From Begonia masoniana (lineage: Eukaryota; Streptophyta; Magnoliopsida; Cucurbitales; Begoniaceae): a stretch of 64,000 nucleotides of DNA. The notes under the pieces are model-generated. The model made no database searches. It was given only the letters and a program-made list of their open reading frames with translations, and was not told where the DNA came from. Location: assembly GCA_022432975.1 (NCBI GenBank), contig CM039506.1:15946121-16010120 (forward strand), in the 5' to 3' direction. The translations under genes were made by a program, and so were the position numbers. Of the stretch, positions 1-11,012 are shown piece by piece (position 1 is the first letter of the stretch; each line of letters opens with the position of its first letter).

Positions 1-1991
1 ATTAGACAAAACCTCATAAGGAGAATAGATATAGTCAACCACCAGGGGAATCACGGTCGGCATACCCTGGGCCTCGTGGATTACACGGTAGGTCACAAGG
101 TAGGAATCAACAATCACTCTCGATCGGTCGGCATACCCTGGGATCGTAGATCACACGGTAGCTCACAAGGAGGGAATCAACGATCACTCTACCCTGAGCC
201 CTCGGGAACACCGCACAAGGGACTTATCATACCGGGGTAACAACGAACAAACACTGATTAGGTCAGATAACAGGGCTAGCATAGCTCAAAACCCAGGACT
301 AGCAAAAGCTCCGAGACCACAACCACATGCAAGGAGTTTAACAAGAGGGAACTCAACCCAGAGGGAATCAACAACCACTCATCCCGAAGTCCTATCCAAA
401 CAATTGTGGGGAGTACCACGGCAACCCTCAAACATGGGTGCATCTGGGCAAAATCCCTTGATACTCTTAGTTAGGCCCCGCTAAGAGTGTCAAACGATTA
501 CCTCCAGAATCAACTCCAAATGGTAATACAGAAAACTATACAATGCATCAGAAAACCAGTCCATAATAAAACACAACGGCATAGTATGATGATCAATCTC
601 AACTCAAACTCGTCGACAAGACAAGCAAACATGGTAGTAGGCAATCAAATCAAGTCAAAAGTATACATGCCTATTTAATGCAATATGCTTATGTTTTTAA
701 AACATCCGACATCAATATCAGGAGTAATTCACCACAATATTACATATATGCATGTTATGTAGGTATATCGCAGTAAATATAATAACTCAAACCACCGAGG
801 CAAGTCCTCCTAACTTTAGTGGTCCGTGTTTCCTCGAGGTTCGTCTCGAGGTTTGCAAAGTCTTCTGAATCTGGGAGTCAACACAAGAAAAGAACCCTAT
901 TAAAATCTAATTGGGGTTATAAACGATATAAACTGCGAACCAGGGCAAAAATGGGCCCAAACAGCTCGAGTTGACTTTTGGTCAAAAGTCAACATTTGGT
1001 CAAAGTCAACGATCGATCAAAGTCAACGGTCATCGATCAAAGTCAATGGTCAAAGTCAGCTGTTGACTTTGACTAGTCAATAGTCAAAGGGGTCGGACCG
1101 GTTCGGGTCGAACCGGTCGGTCTAGTTTGGGTTAGGTTCGGATCTAATTCGGGTCAGACCGGTCGGGTCTGGTTTGGATAAACCCAACCCAGCTGGGCTC
1201 GGGTCGGACCCAGCAGATTCGGACTGGGTTCATGTCGAATTCGACCTGACCCAATCCAAGCCCGACTCGGCCTTGGGCTCGAGTCGACTCGGCCTTGGGC
1301 TCGAGTCGACTCGGCCCAAAGCACGAGTCGACTCAGCCCAGTCCCGAGTTGTCTCGGCTATCAGCCGAGTTAACTCGGCCATCTACGGTCGATTGCCTCA
1401 AGGTTAGAAATCACGTTTTTCTGACCTGAATTTTGCCGAATCTTGTTTCCTACACGTTCCTTATCTCTTTTTTGTCCAATTCTGTTAAAAACACCAAAGA
1501 ATCGACCCCAAATCTCAGATCGACGAAACCTAAGAAATCTCGAAACTTTCTCGAGCGAAAATCAAGAGAAAGAGAGCTTACCATCGAAAGCGCCCTTCAG
1601 CAACGTTGATCCACTCTCCGAGACGAAGCTTTTGACACCAAGATCGCGCCGAACGGTCGTTGTTCCGGCGTCGGTGATTTCTCTCTTCGCAGCCGTCTCC
1701 CTCTCTCTCTCTCTGTTTTGCTTCGGCTGAATGAAAATAGGTTTCTTAACCTATTTTCTTCTTTTCTTTTATTTCTTCTATTTTAATTTCTTTCAATTCT
1801 ATTTTAATTTCTTTAAATTTTATATCAAACCTATTAAACTCATTTAATAGATTTTCAATTTTCAAATTAAAACTCTCGAATAACTTTGCTTGACAATATC
1901 GAATGTTCTACCCTCGTGATTTTAATCCACTTATATTGCGCGAAAAATTTATTCAGAAATTTTCATTCACTAAAATTTGGCAGATTTTACA
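1..1991 (-). mobile_element. 3' LTR of a broken minus-strand Ty3/gypsy element, cut by the window edge
   Basis: Read on the minus strand the LTR begins TGTAAAATCTGCC at 1991, just after a purine-rich tract and the end of the integrase frame at 2040. That is the place of a 3' LTR. The other end lies outside the window, so the LTR is at least 1.99 kb. Positions 1080-1730 match, in inverted orientation, the LTR copy at 55391-56460, including a stretch rich in GAGTCAACTCGGCC-like words. The open frames over this segment are GC-rich LTR sequence, not genes. The 5' partner LTR is not in the window. Confidence 0.8.
55..196. repeat. Two-copy direct repeat inside the LTR
   Basis: A unit of about 71 bp beginning GGTCGGCATACCCTGGG occurs at 55 and again at 126 with a few substitutions. 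It lies in the distal part of the gypsy LTR and is probably a local duplication. Confidence 0.7.
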
Positions 1992-2007
1992 TCTTTTCAC
2001 ATTTTTT
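1992..2007 (-). promoter_or_regulatory. Polypurine tract of the broken gypsy element
   Basis: On the minus strand this reads as a mostly purine run (AAAAAATGTGAAAAGA) directly before the LTR start at 1991. This is the expected plus-strand primer position for reverse transcription. It is interrupted by a TGTG, so it is imperfect. Confidence 0.5.
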
Positions 2008-2039
2008 ATGAATTTCGTCCTCGAATTTCGCCTCAACTA

Positions 2040-2710
2040 CTAATCATAAATCAAATCAGGGTATCTCTCTGCCATCTCGGACTCCAGCTCCCAAGTAGCC
2101 TCCCTCTCTGTGTGGTTCCTCCACAGCACCCTAACGTATGGAACCTCTTGACGACGTAGCAACTGAAGCTCACGTCCCAAAATTCGCTTTGGCTCCTCAT
2201 CATACGTCGTGTCAGCCTGGACGGGCACCTCACCCCACGGAACATCGTGAGACGGATCTGGAATATACTTCCTCAGTTGTGATATATGGAATATGTCGTG
2301 CACGTGTCCCAACTGAGGAGGCAAATCCAACCTGTAAGCAACCACTCCAATCCTCTCAGTAATCTGAAATGGCCCAACATATCTCGGGCCTAACTTCCCT
2401 TTCACCCCAAACATGCTGACACCACGAGTAGGTTGAACTTTCAGAAAGACAAAGTCCTCAACATCAAACTCCACCTCACGTCTTTTCAGGTCGGCATAGC
2501 TTTTCTGCCTGCTCTGCACAATCTTCAATCTCTCACGAATCTGGTGGATCTTCTCAGTAGTCTCTCGGATGATATCAAGCCCAAGCGAAAGTTGTTCCTC
2601 CTTTTCTGCCCAACACAAAGGAGAACGACATGGCCGGCCATACAATGCCTAAAACGGAGAGACTCCGATGCTGGTTTGGAAGCTGTTGTTGTACACAAAC
2701 TCCACCAGTG
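2040..2710 (-). pseudogene. Ty3/gypsy integrase C-terminal part with chromodomain-like end
   Basis: Minus-strand frame continuing the integrase of 5478-6350 across the inserted solo LTR. It shows the ALYGRPCRSPL block downstream of the integrase core, the KLGPRYVGPF block (GPY/F-type module), the HDIFHISQLRKY block, and a C-terminal segment with VLWRNHTEREATWE and YPDLI. That last pattern is typical of the chromodomain-like tail of plant chromoviruses (Tekay/Del-type), which helps target chromatin. A TAG stop interrupts the frame at 2649-2651, just before the ALYGRP block. With the LTR inserted upstream, the pol gene cannot be translated whole. Confidence 0.85.
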
Positions 2711-2873
2711 ACAAGTGTAACACCCGACATTTTCAGTCAGGTGATTTCTTAACTGATTTAACTGTCACCCTTATTATTGGACATTTTGATTTAAATTTAA
2801 TACCAAGATTTGTTCCAAATTGTGTGAAACTAGGTTGAGTGGCAAAATTGAAATTAGGGTGGGCTGTGATCGA

Positions 2874-2881
2874 TATATAAA
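2874..2881 (+). promoter_or_regulatory. TATA-like box of the solo LTR
   Basis: TATATAAA lies about 160 bp inside the LTR, followed by a short GC-richer transcribed-looking segment. This placement fits the U3/R boundary of a plant LTR promoter. Activity is not shown by sequence. Confidence 0.55.
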
Positions 2882-4372
2882 GGAGATGGAAAGTTTTTAA
2901 ATCTCACCAACACCACTGTAGCCAACACATTCTCCTTTCCGCGATTTCCTCTCCCGAGCTCTCGCTCTCTGCCTGCCAGTAATCCTCCCTTCGACGATCA
3001 GTTCCCTTGCTATTTTTCGGATACTCTACGCTCGAGGTATGGGTTAGACAATGTAGTTGTCAGTTAGTTGTTAAGCTCTGTTTTTCAGCTTGGTGTTGGA
3101 GTTTGGTTTCTCTAATGGCCGAGTAGCAATAGCAACATTTATAATCTGGATTTAGTAATGTCATTTTCGAATCGATTCTGGACATTTAATATAACCGGCC
3201 CTGATTAATCCTTAGTTGAACCTAGCTGTTTCGGTTTTTAGATTTCAGACTGCACAGAGTGAACTTGACTAAGGGATTCGGGAATGACTTTAGCTACTAG
3301 ATCCTAAGATGACTTGTGATCAGGACTTTTTAGGATTTTGTTTTAACTACTGCGATGTAAATGTTTTAGGTAAAGAAGTCTGAAGAAAAGGAGCTCGAAT
3401 TTGCTAAGGAAGCCAGATAAGTGAATGTATTAAGACTTTCGGCCAATAGGGCCCTACATCACAAGGATATTAAGTTAGTTTCAGTTGTTTGATGTTTGTT
3501 TTGTGTTAGTAAGATTTCTTGTACTTGGATGATTTATGGATGTCGAGAGTTATATTATGTGACGCTCTGATAGAGTCTATGAAGTCGACTGTTCTGGTAT
3601 GATATCATCCATAGTCTGATGATTTAAGAGCATCCATGTCATGCATCATGATTTACTTCTCAAGCATATGAAAATGTTTTTATGAGCATGATTTTCCCAT
3701 GAACAAGATATGAGAATGAATATGAAACTTATGCAACCGGATTAAATGAGGGTTGGGGGCGGTTTGGCGTATGTCACTGTCCAAAGAGAAGGACCATGAA
3801 TACAGCCCGAAAGAGACTATGTACACTTGCACTGTCATCCCCCCTTTACGACACAAATTCTCCCTTAATTCATATGATGAAAGTGATGAACAAGAACACG
3901 AATAAGAAACAAGAAAAGAGCATGAAAAGAACATGATTATGATTTTCTTGCAACTATGCATTCACGTTTACATGTTAGTATTGCATTCCTTACTAAGCAT
4001 TAGGCTTACAGTTTAAACCTTATGATGTAGGTGACGAGATATCAGGTGAGGATTCCAAAGTTAATGAAGATGTCTAAGTTTGGTTGCTGGAAGGTGATCA
4101 GGGTGCAATTCTGTGGCTGGATGGCGAACAAGACCCCCGTGGTTATGCTCATTTTATGTCAGTAAGACTTATAAGAGAACTGATGTCTAAGTAGGATAAG
4201 GTCATGTTTGTTTTTATTTGGACTTGAAATTGTCTGGTTCAACTTCTGAGTTTGAGGATGGTTGTAAGAACCTAGGATATCCTGTTTTATATGAGTCTTC
4301 CGCTTGCGTATCCTGAATGAGTCTATAATTTTTATTCGTTTGAGGTTTATGTCTATCAAGTTGAGATTTGGG

Positions 4373-4975
4373 TGAGTTGTACTCACCGGATGATGTCGAG
4401 TATTTTACTCACCGGAGGATGATGTCGAGAGTTGTACTCACCAGATGATGTCGAGTATTTTACTCACCGGATGATGTCGAGAGTTGTACTCACCGGATGA
4501 TGTCGAGAGTTGTACTCACCGGATGATGTCGAGAGTTGTACTCACCGGATGATGTCGAGAGTTGTACTCACCGGATGATGTCGAGAGTTGTACTCACCGG
4601 ATGATGTCGAGAGTTGTACTCACCGGATGATGTCGAGAGTTGTACTCACCGGATGATGTCGAGAGTTGTACTCACCGGATGATGTCGAGAGTTGTACTCA
4701 CCGGATGATGTCGAGAGTTGTACTCACCGGATGATGTCGAGAGTTGTACTCACCGGATGATGTCGAGAGTTGTACTCACCGGATGATGTCGAGAGTTGTA
4801 CTCACCGGATGATGTCGAGAGTTGTACTCACCGGATGATGTCGAGAGTTGTACTCACCGGATGATGTCGAGAGTTGTACTCACCGGATGATGTCGAGAGT
4901 TGTACTCACCGGATGATGTCGAGAGTTGTACTCACCGGATGATGTCGAGAGTTGTACTCACCGGATGATGTAAAT
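4373..4975 (+). repeat. 26-bp minisatellite in the solo LTR (about 22 copies)
   Basis: A near-perfect head-to-tail array whose 26-bp unit contains ACTCACCGGATGATGTCGAG. The first three or four units carry small variants (an ATTTT instead of GTTGT, an extra GGA, CCAGATG). The later units are almost identical, pointing to recent homogenisation. Degenerate CCGGATGATG words continue to about 5135. Confidence 0.95.
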
Positions 4976-5477
4976 GTACTTTTGTCGTCTAGTGACCGGG
5001 TGATGTAGTGTATTTCAAATATCGGATGATGTTCAATGGATTATGTACATTGCACGTGCCCATCGGTAGATGACCTCTACCGGGCGATGTCCATTGAGTC
5101 ACGCGAAGTGCACGTGACAGACCGGATGATGTGTACCCTAAAAGCCGATGCATGCAAACCCATGCAGCCCGAGCAGAATGACGTCGAGTGATCTGGGGGC
5201 ATTTCTTCTCTGCCCGATTTTGTCATGGAACTGATAACCGAGCATAGTCACTCGATTCTGTGAACTGATGAGTTATTAGATTAATGAAAAAGTCGGGTTT
5301 TGGATGGTTTAGTTTTGTCAAATGATATATTGTCCGCGAGTCAAGTTTTAAGTTCTAAGTTTTGAGAAATAAAAAATAATAATAATACCAATAATGAACA
5401 AGGTGCAGAAGGTAAGAACTAAATTATTAAGAAAGTCATGAATTACGTCTCGGCCCTACTGGGGTCGTTACAACAAG

Positions 5478-6350
5478 TGCTTGATCCAACTGTTACCAAA
5501 ATTCAGAACACAAGACTTCAACATGTCCTCTAATATCTGAATGGTCTTCTCTGACTGCCCATCTGTCTGGGGGTGATGTTCAGTGCTGAACTTAGTCTTC
5601 GTACCAAGCTCCTTCTGCAATCCTCTCCACAACCCCGAAGTAAAGCGAGGATCACGATCAGACACAATGCTTAAAGGTACCCCATGAAGACGAACAATGT
5701 GCTGCACATATAATCGGCTGAGCTTGGCAACTGAGAAATTCATTCGAACGGGAATGAAATGTGCCGACTTCGTCAACCGATCCACAATAACCCAGATAGC
5801 ATCCAGACGCTGAGGAGTCATCAGAAGATGAGCAACGAAGTCCATGGTGACTCCCTCACACTTCCACTCTGGAATAGGCAATGGCTGGAGCAACCCTGCT
5901 GGCCGCTGGTGTTCAGCTTTGACTCGCTGGCATGTTATACACCGAGCCACAAACTCGGCTACCTCTCTCTTTATGCCAACCCACTAATACTGGCGCTTCA
6001 GATCATGATATATCTTTGAACTGCCCGGATGAATAGCAAAACTGGACCTGTGAGCCTCATCCAGGATAGCTTGTCTCAAATCGACGAGGTTGGGAACTGC
6101 TACCTTACCATAGTAGAACAGATCACCATCGGCGTTCACTGACCAACCCTCAAGCTGTTCCCCATTCTGAAGCTGTCCCACTTTCGCTACAAGTTCCTCA
6201 TCTTGCCGCTGTAGTTGCTTCACCTTAATAAGCATCAAAGGTGTAGCCACTACATGGTATATATAAGCCGTACTCCCAGAATCATGATAAAGAAACTCGA
6301 AATCTCCGATGGTCACTAAACTCTTCCACTCATCTCGAATAAAACAGGCT
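5478..6350 (-). pseudogene. Ty3/gypsy end of RNase H, integrase zinc finger and catalytic core
   Basis: Minus-strand pol fragment. Reading downward from 6350 it contains the linker after RNase H, the integrase HHCC finger (HPGSSKIYHDL... then CITCQRVKAEHQRPAG), the core with D in TMDFVAH, the [14 protein letters not shown] block, the second D in SDRDPRF, and the E block HPQTDGQSEKTIQ. A TAG at 5984-5986 replaces a codon in the finger-to-core stretch. The C-terminal portion is displaced to 2040-2710 by the solo LTR. Upstream RT, protease and gag are missing, because the sequence passes into a copia element near 6350-6360. Confidence 0.88.
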
Positions 6351-6357
6351 AAAGTGT

Positions 6358-6718
6358 CAAGGCTTCGTAAAAATATCAGCAACTTGATCGTCGGTCTTCA
6401 CATACTTTACTTGCACTTCACACTATACAATGCAATCATGAAGAAAATGATACCTCGTATTTATATGCTTGTTTTTATCATGAAACACAGGGTTCTTGTA
6501 AATGCAATAACTAATTTATTGTCAACAAAAATCTATGTAGCTTGTTCTTATGGCATTTGTAACTCTTTCAATAATCTTCTCAGTCATACGACATGACATA
6601 CACAAGATGTAGCTGCAACATATTCAGCTTTACAAGTGTATAGAGTCAAAATTTGTTATTTCTTTGAACTCCATGTAAAAGTTGTAGCACCCATAAAGAA
6701 AACAAAACTTGTTGTGTT
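6358..6718 (-). pseudogene. Ty1/copia RNase H, C-terminal fragment
   Basis: On the minus strand the degraded frame keeps recognisable copia RNase H blocks: AEYVAATSC, LRRLLKELQMP, a FVDNK motif, and at the end KTDDQVADIFTK near 6358-6400. Several in-frame stops are present. This is the continuation of the copia pol fragment at 8133-9240, separated by the solo LTR 6724-8127. The junction with the gypsy fragment lies at 6345-6360 and shows no LTR end, so it looks like a deletion or illegitimate join. Confidence 0.75.
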
Positions 6719-6849
6719 ATTTCTGTAGGATCGTATTCGTCTAAGAGGGGGGTGAATTAGACTTTTTAAACTTACTTAAATTTATTAATCTAATCAATTT
6801 ATCTCTTATGTTCAACTGATATTTTAGACAGCAAATAATCAAACAATAA

Positions 6850-6851
<2 letters not shown>

Positions 6852-6882
<31 letters not shown>
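6852..6882. repeat. GA dinucleotide microsatellite
   Basis: About fifteen uninterrupted GA repeats inside the copia-type solo LTR. The open frames crossing it are artefacts of the repeat. Confidence 0.95.
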
Positions 6883-6886
<4 letters not shown>

Positions 6887-7439
6887 ACACCACAGTTTTT
6901 ACGTGGTTCGGCCAAAACCTGCCTACGTCCACGCTTCAAGGTTTCCCCCTTGAAGATCTTTTTCTTCTCCTCAGAGAATAACAAGATCGCACTTCACGGG
7001 CGTCGATCTACAGCCTTTACAAACCGGATTGTTCTTCACGGGCGACAATCCACTGCCTTTTACAAAATAATAAGTTTGTAGCTTTTCAGTGCAGACTACT
7101 CTCCATCAAGGATTAAATCTCAAGTTAAGGATTCGAGAGGAGTAGATGAAAATACAGAGTATTAGAAATTCGGCTCGTTAGGGCTCAGAATTGATTTTCG
7201 CAAAAGTTGTTTCCTTGAGCTATCTCCTTGACTTAAATACTCTGTCTGCAATCGGCTCTTGGACTTTAATGCTCCTTATCCGAATATGGAAGTTTTATTA
7301 CCGTTGGAGCAGCATCCGTACAAAGTAGCTAGCTGTTGCTTTCCTTTTTGCTCTTCGCCATTAATGCTCTGGAGTTTAAGTTTTGGAAGAGATCACTTTA
7401 GCTTCGCGGTATATTTAAAAACTGGCGGAAGATACTGTA

Positions 7440-7900
7440 CACCGGATGATGTTGTCTTTGAAATGCTTGAACCGCCATCGGATGATGCGACTTTAAGAAA
7501 ACTTGAACCGCTGTCGGTAGATGCAACTTTGAAATGTTGAACCACCATCGGATGATGTAGCTTTAAAGTGCTGAGCGGCTATCGGTAGAAGTCTTTAGAA
7601 ATTTTGTCATCTAGCTATCGGAAGAATTACTCTTTGGAAGACTTTGAAACGCCAGCGGTATCTGTAGCTTTTTGTCGTTTAGCAATCGGTGTAAGCAATC
7701 GGATGATTTACTCTTTGAACGACTCCGCTTCTGTCGTTTAGCGATCGGTGTAAGCAATCGGATGCTTTACTCTTTGAACGACTCCGCTTCTGTCGTTTAG
7801 CGATCGGTGTAAGTAATCTTTTCTTTGTCGTTTAGCGATCGGTGTAAGTAATCTTTTCTACTTCACCGGTGGATGTAAGCTTTAAACACCAACGGATGAT
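7440..7900. repeat. Degenerate CGGATGATG-containing repeats in the copia-type LTR
   Basis: Short repeats spaced about 45-60 bp carry words such as CCATCGGATGATG, GCAATCGGATG and TGTCGTTTAGCGATCGGTG. The last is close to TGTCGTTTAGTGATCGGTC in the gypsy-type solo LTR near 34660 and again near 36095. The repeats are diverged rather than homogeneous. Confidence 0.75.
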
Positions 7901-8132
7901 GAAGCACTTTGTTTATCAATTTTTAGCCATGTTTTGCTATTTAGCCCTGAACACTTAACCACATTTGTTAGACACCCAAAATACCCTTTCCAAGGGCATT
8001 TCCAACCGATTAAACTCATATACAAAATTCATTTTTCTCATAAATTAAACATAGTCAAATTATATTTCTGAACATACAAATATATTATCAAAAACATATT
8101 TAGACTTAAACACTCTATAAGTCAACAATTTC

Positions 8133-9240
8133 GATCAACTATATCTCCACCCAATCGCTATATCCGACAAGGTTAAATTCATTAGAAAGTGAATAAAACA
8201 GGCCAAAATTAATTGTATCTTTAATATATCGAAGAATCTATTTTGCCTCCTGAAAATATGTCATGGTTGGTGACTCCATGAATCAACTTACCAGTCTAAC
8301 TCCAAAAAGAATATCTAGTCTTAGGCAAGTTAAATACCTTAAACTTCTCATAAGGCTTTTGAAAGTTGTAGAATAAATTTTCTCTCCCTCCTCATTCTTC
8401 GATAATGTTACTCTACATACCACATGAGTATTCACAGGTTGACGATTTTCCATCTCGAAGATTTTTAGAATCTCTCTTGCAAAATCTTCTTTAGATATGA
8501 AAATACTATTATCTCCATGATTGATCTCTATGCCAAGATAGTATGACATTAGACCAATATCCATAATCTTAAACTCCTAGGTGATTGCTTGCTTGAATTT
8601 TTCGTACATACTTAGATTATTCCGCATAAAGATCAATTATCAACATACAAGCAAACAAATAAGATATCTCCATTTTGATGCACCTTAGCATAAAGATAGT
8701 ATTCTTATGAGCATTTGATAAATCCATTTTTGAAGAAGTACTTGTCGATTTGACGATTCCAAACTCTTGGAGCTTGCTTCAGGGCATTTTCTTTTGCTTC
8801 AATACTTTGTCTTCATAACCATTTACAAAATAGCCTTGAGGTTGTTCCACATAAACTTCTTATTCGAGAACTTCATTCAAGAATACTGATTTGACATCCA
8901 TTTGATAAATCTTCCATCCTTTCTGAGTTGCTAGTGAAATAATAAGCCTTATAGTTTCCAATCGAGCAACGAGAGAAAATACTTCACCATAGTCAATACC
9001 TGGACGTTGATTATATCCTTTCGCCAACCAGACTTTGCATTTCTCCATTTCTCTCTTTGCATTCTTCTTTTCTTTGAAGACCCATTTCACACCAATGAGT
9101 TTCTGGCCTTCCAGAATGGTTGTTAGCTCCCATGTCTCATTCTTCTCAATTGAAGCAATCTCTTCATCTATGGCAATCCTCCATTTTGTCATCTTCTACA
9201 GCTTCTTCAAATACTAAAGGTTTACAATCGACAAACTGAC
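8133..9240 (-). pseudogene. Ty1/copia reverse transcriptase and start of RNase H, decayed
   Basis: Minus-strand pol. From 9192 downward it shows the copia RT opening (W..A...E..S...N.TWEL), GVKWVFKEK, the block ending KGYNQRPGIDYGEVFS, and the QMDVKSVFLN block with the first catalytic Asp. Further down (8540-8565) come YYLGIEI, then a RYLTCLRLDI-like segment and, near 8133-8280, the FMESPTMTYFQEAK and RYIKDTINFG blocks of the RNase H entry. The YVDD box (8634-8645) reads Tyr-Val-Asp-Asn and is followed at once by a stop. Several frameshifts and stops occur, so the enzyme is dead. Confidence 0.85.
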
Positions 9241-10222
9241 AAAAGAGAATTACATCTTCACTTAGATTTTGTGTTATCTCATTAAGATCTTGAAGACTTC
9301 TCATACGAGACTCTCTTTCACAAGAGTTTCCAATTGAAGAAGATGAAGTTGTATTTAATGTTGTTAGTGAACTTGGAGGTGTAGCAGGCTCTTGAACTTC
9401 ACTTCTTTGCTCCTCATCAAAGAAAGAAAAGAATTCATACATTCTTTTGTCTTCATCACTCCAGTTCCAACAATCTTCTTCATTGAACTCCACGTCACTA
9501 CCAATAATTCTCTTTCCAAGATTGGATAGTAAAGTTTGTAGTCTTTGGAGCGTTGATCATAACCGATAAAGATGTACTTCTTGCTTTTATCATCAAGCTT
9601 TGATCTCTCTTGATCTGAGACATGTGCATAATTGATACTTCCAAACACTCTCAAATGGGAAGCACTTGGTTTTCTTCCACTACATGCTTCTTGAGGTGAT
9701 TTGTCTCACAAGCTTCTTGTTGGGCACATATTGGATAGATAGATAGCACAATCAATGGCATCTGCCCGGAACTTTTTTGACATCTTCTTGGTTTTAAGCA
9801 TACTCCGAGCATATTGAGAGTGGTTCGATTGTTCCTTTCAACAACGCTTTTTTGTTGATCAGATCTTGGAACCGTCAAGAATCACCTGCTGTCATTTGCT
9901 TCACAAAACTCATTAAATTCGTAAGAAGTAAACCCAAGTTTTTCTACTAAAATAATTAATAAAGATGAGAAAATACTTATTTTTATCAAACGACCGAGAC
10001 TTAATCGATCCACATACATCAACATGAACAAGTTGAAGCGGTTTACTTGCTCTTGATGTTGTCTCCTTCGGAAAACTCTTTCAAAGTTGTTTACCGACAA
10101 AACACCATTCGCATAATTGATCTGGTTGATCTATGGAAAGCAAGTCCTTCAACATCATTTTCTGGCCTAATAACTTCAAGCCACCGAAATTGATATGACC
10201 ACCTCATCCTGCACACAAGCCT
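9241..10222 (-). pseudogene. Ty1/copia integrase, decayed
   Basis: Minus-strand pieces in shifting frames. The segment around 9882-10100 carries a degraded integrase core (EFCEANDSR is the region before the catalytic Glu). The segment at 9651-9878 has the QQKSVVERNNRT block with that Glu, and 9364-9654 carries the integrase C-terminal blocks VFGSINYAHVSDQERSKLDDKS and IFIGYDQRSKDYKLYYP. Gene order RT-integrase-protease-gag, read left to right on a minus-strand element, is the copia order, opposite to gypsy. Confidence 0.83.
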
Positions 10223-11007
10223 TCAGACATCGAGCAACATCAGCTTGAATATCCAGCAAGAACATTCTATTTTCATCATCGGTACCTTCGCAATCACATT
10301 TCTTCTATCATCTTGAAGTAGAAGACTACGATTCTTCATGTGAACTTCGTAGTTTTTCTCCAAGAGCTGTCCCAAGATCAAAATGTTGCTCTTCATACTC
10401 GGAACATAGTAAACATTACTAATAAGTTGATGATGGTCATTTTTCATACAAATTAAAATTGTACATTTGCCTTCTATTTGAACTTTGAAGTTATCTCCAA
10501 ACGTGACTAATTCGGTCACCGAGTTGTCGATCTCCATAAATTTTCTCTTGTTGCCACACATGTAATTGCTTGTCATGTTGTCAAGATATCACATGTTGCT
10601 TTTACTTCCTTATCCACTTTTGTAAACAAGAAACAAATTTTCCTCCACCTCTTCGTTTTGAGGATAATTCGTTGTTTCTTTGACATTTTGAGGACTCCAA
10701 CAATCGCGAGCATAGTGTCTATGTTTTTTGGTAATTGTAGCATTGAATACTTAAACAATTATTTTGTCTTGAATGGCTTTCCTCTATCTTGTTCTTTCAC
10801 GAAATTGTTCTTCTCTTGATTGTCAAGATTTTGTCATCCTCGACCTCTTCCTCTACCTTGACCACATCCTCGTCACGTCCTTTTCTTCGTTGACTTCTCC
10901 CATGTTCATTCTCTATCACCGAGAGCTTGGTGGCCAAAACTTGCTCGATCGACTTCTTCTTCTTCTTGTTTATTCTCTCTTCATGAGCTTGTAAAGAACC
11001 CATGAGT
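10223..11007 (-). pseudogene. Ty1/copia gag end, zinc knuckle and protease, decayed
   Basis: Minus strand. 10797-11007 encodes the gag block [18 protein letters not shown]. 10600-10760 has a degraded CCHC knuckle in which the second Cys position reads Tyr. 10223-10590 encodes the protease region with [26 protein letters not shown] and [20 protein letters not shown]. The protease active-site triplet expected as Asp-Thr-Gly reads Asp-Asn-Met, and the codon before Tyr-Leu-Asp is a stop. The gag frame is cut at 11012 by an inserted LTR fragment. Confidence 0.83.
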
Positions 11008-11012
11008 TGTTC

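Larger units (their letters stand above)
2716..5472 (+). mobile_element. Solo LTR (gypsy type), 2757 bp, TSD ACAAG
   Basis: The insert begins TGTAACACCC and ends GGGGTCGTTACA, so it has TG...CA ends. It is flanked by a perfect 5-bp duplication, ACAAG at 2711-2715 and at 5473-5477. Removing it rejoins the minus-strand integrase frame on either side. No internal coding region, PBS or PPT lies inside, so this is a solo LTR left by LTR-LTR recombination. It carries a TATA-like box near 2874 and a 26-bp tandem array in its second half. It also has the GCATTAGGCT...GATGTAGGTGA core seen in the other gypsy LTRs here. Orientation is inferred from the terminal sequences and the TATA position. Confidence 0.93.
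6724..8127. mobile_element. Solo LTR of copia type, 1404 bp, TSD ATTTC
   Basis: The insert starts TGTAGGATCG and ends TAAGTCAACA. It is flanked by ATTTC at 6719-6723 and at 8128-8132, and it splits a copia RNase H frame. It holds a GA microsatellite (6852-6882) and a segment reading ACGTGGTTCGGCC with TGCCTACGTCCACG, words common in plant copia LTRs. Both strands read TG...CA, so orientation is uncertain. A degenerate relative lies at about 12440-13600. Confidence 0.85.

Noticed and set aside
1174..1730. Two plus-strand ORFs with Ser/Arg-rich products
   Set aside because: They lie in the LTR of a minus-strand gypsy element and come from its GC-rich repeats; the related LTR at 55391 does not keep the frames.
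4373..4975. CRISPR-like array
   Set aside because: The units are contiguous with no variable spacers, and the DNA is from a plant. It is a minisatellite. The same applies to 35433-35937, 46431-47430 and 61801-64000.
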